A stretch of 64,000 nucleotides of DNA, from assembly GCF_007786235.1 (NCBI RefSeq), contig NZ_VNFK01000002.1, forward strand, positions 186,001-250,000, in the 5' to 3' direction. Of the stretch, positions 63,187-64,000 are shown one piece after another (positions within the stretch are counted from its first letter, which is position 1; each line of letters opens with the position of its first letter). The notes under the pieces were generated by a model. It saw only the letters and a list, made by a program, of their open reading frames with translations, was not told the origin of the DNA and searched no databases. The DNA comes from Paenarthrobacter nitroguajacolicus (GTDB taxonomy: Bacteria; Actinomycetota; Actinomycetes; Actinomycetales; Micrococcaceae). The position numbers and the translations under genes were made by a program.

Positions 63187-64000
63187 ATGGTTCCCGAAGA
63201 CATCCTGCCCGAGGCCCTGCTCGAACGCCTGCGCGGCCGCGCAGCCGGGTATGACCAAAACAATCAGTTCTTCCACGAGGACCTGGAAGACCTGGCGGCT
63301 GCCGGATACCTCAAGCTGTTCGTCCCGGAGGCCGACGGCGGTTTGGGACTCGGCCTGGAAGCGGTAGCTGCGCTGCAGCAGCGACTGGCCACGGCTGCCC
63401 CCGCCACAGCACTGGCCGTCAACATGCACTTGGTGTGGACCGGCGTCGCGCAGGTCATGGCCGCCAGGGGAGACGATTCCCTGGACTTTGTCCTGAAAGA
63501 AGCCGGGCAGGGCGAAGTCTTTGCCTTCGGCATCTCGGAGGCCGGCAATGATTCCATGTTGTTCGATTCCGGCACGGTTGCCGAGCCGCTGGCCGACGGC
63601 AGCTACAGGTTTACGGGCCGCAAGATCTTCACGAGTCTTTCCCGTGGCTGGACGCGTTTGGGGACCTTTGGCAAGGATGCGGACGCCCGGGAAGGTGAGG
63701 GAGAACTTGTCTTTGGCTTCCTCCGCCGCGATGAGCCCGGCCATGAGACCTTGAGTGACTGGGATACTTTGGGAATGCGGGCCAGTGCTTCGAACACCAC
63801 ACTCCTGCATGGGGCCGTCATTCCCCCGGAACGTATCTTCCGCAAGCTGCCCGTAGGTCCGAACAAGGACCTGCTCATTTTTGCGATCTTCGCTTGCTTC
63901 GAAACGTTGCTCGCTGCCGTCTACACTGGCGTGGCCGAGCGCGCATTTACCTTGGGCGTGGAGAACGTCAAGCGCCGCGTGTCAGCGAAGTACGGTGGGC
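63187..64000 (+). CDS. Acyl-CoA dehydrogenase family protein, truncated by window end
   Basis: 271 residues are visible and the frame remains open at 64000. The N-terminal helical domain has AAAGYLKLFVPEADGGLGLGLEAVAALQQRLA. The middle beta domain has FAFGISEAGND (in place of the usual FAxTE), RFTGRKIFTSLSRG and LGMRASASNTTLLHGAVIPPERIF, all acyl-CoA dehydrogenase blocks. AAAGGAGG lies 8 bases before the ATG. Downstream of the M20 gene and probably cotranscribed. Substrate unknown. Confidence 0.9.
   Translation, partial: MVPEDILPEALLERLRGRAAGYDQNNQFFHEDLEDLAAAGYLKLFVPEADGGLGLGLEAVAALQQRLATAAPATALAVNMHLVWTGVAQVMAARGDDSLDFVLKEAGQGEVFAFGISEAGNDSMLFDSGTVAEPLADGSYRFTGRKIFTSLSRGWTRLGTFGKDADAREGEGELVFGFLRRDEPGHETLSDWDTLGMRASASNTTLLHGAVIPPERIFRKLPVGPNKDLLIFAIFACFETLLAAVYTGVAERAFTLGVENVKRRVSAKYGG

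Overview
The window is chromosomal DNA of a high-GC actinobacterium, most likely Micrococcaceae of the Arthrobacter/Paenarthrobacter group. The evidence is an RbpA gene, OpcA next to zwf, a sufR-B-D-(Rieske)-C-sufT operon, a glgC/glgM-type pair, a mycobacterial-style fadA2-fabG4-htdX operon, and frequent GTG/TTG or leaderless starts. It is mainly core metabolism. No phage, integrase, transposase or CRISPR array was seen.

Layout: (1) 1-4.1 kb: the end of sodA, then the lower-glycolysis operon gap-pgk-tpiA-secG. (2) 4.2-12.8 kb: rbpA, convergent with and overlapping a minus-strand pentose-phosphate operon transcribed tkt-tal-pgi-zwf-opcA-pgl. (3) 13.2-17.7 kb: haem A genes ctaB and ctaA, convergent, separated by 821 bp that carries two arrays of a 32-bp repeat. 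An ABC-2 exporter pair lies upstream of ctaA. (4) 17.8-23 kb: Fe-S assembly operon sufR-sufB-sufD-Rieske-sufC-sufT, without sufS or sufU. (5) 23-28.7 kb: a YpfJ-type metallopeptidase, an acyl-CoA ligase plus an unusual thiolase, and the biotin ECF transporter bioY-bioM-bioN. (6) 28.9-34.4 kb: an ABC-F ATPase, YbaK-like deacylase, SURF1, two small conserved proteins, and fabG followed by a second SDR with FabL-like active-site spacing. (7) 34.4-37.1 kb: a degenerate RbsA-like ATPase convergent with a roadblock/LC7 gene. Both upstream regions are AT-rich and carry the same 36-bp motif. (8) 37.2-45.9 kb: serB, an orphan ABC ATPase, TSUP permease, SpoU-type methylase, rpmE2, a domain-swapped lipoate ligase, pepN and a YeiH-type permease. 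(9) 46-49.4 kb: a three-gene module of circularly permuted ATP-grasp, alpha-E and transglutaminase proteins. (10) 49.4-53.7 kb: a zinc-ribbon SDR lacking the catalytic Tyr, and divergent glgC/glgA. (11) 53.8-60.4 kb: a fatty-acid locus (acyl-CoA oxidase, TetR regulator with a clear 31-bp operator, fadA2-fabG4-htdX). (12) 60.4-64 kb: alpha/beta hydrolase, tRNA-Leu(GAG), M20 peptidase, and the start of an acyl-CoA dehydrogenase.

Most likely to be undescribed: the mirrored 32-bp C-rich arrays downstream of both haem A genes, and the 36-bp motif shared by the ATPase and roadblock genes. Also notable are the FabL-like SDR beside a MabA-like FabG, the thiolase with Ser in place of the C-terminal Cys, the domain-swapped LplA, and the TetR operator. 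All functional statements come from reading motifs and gene order; no database search was run.
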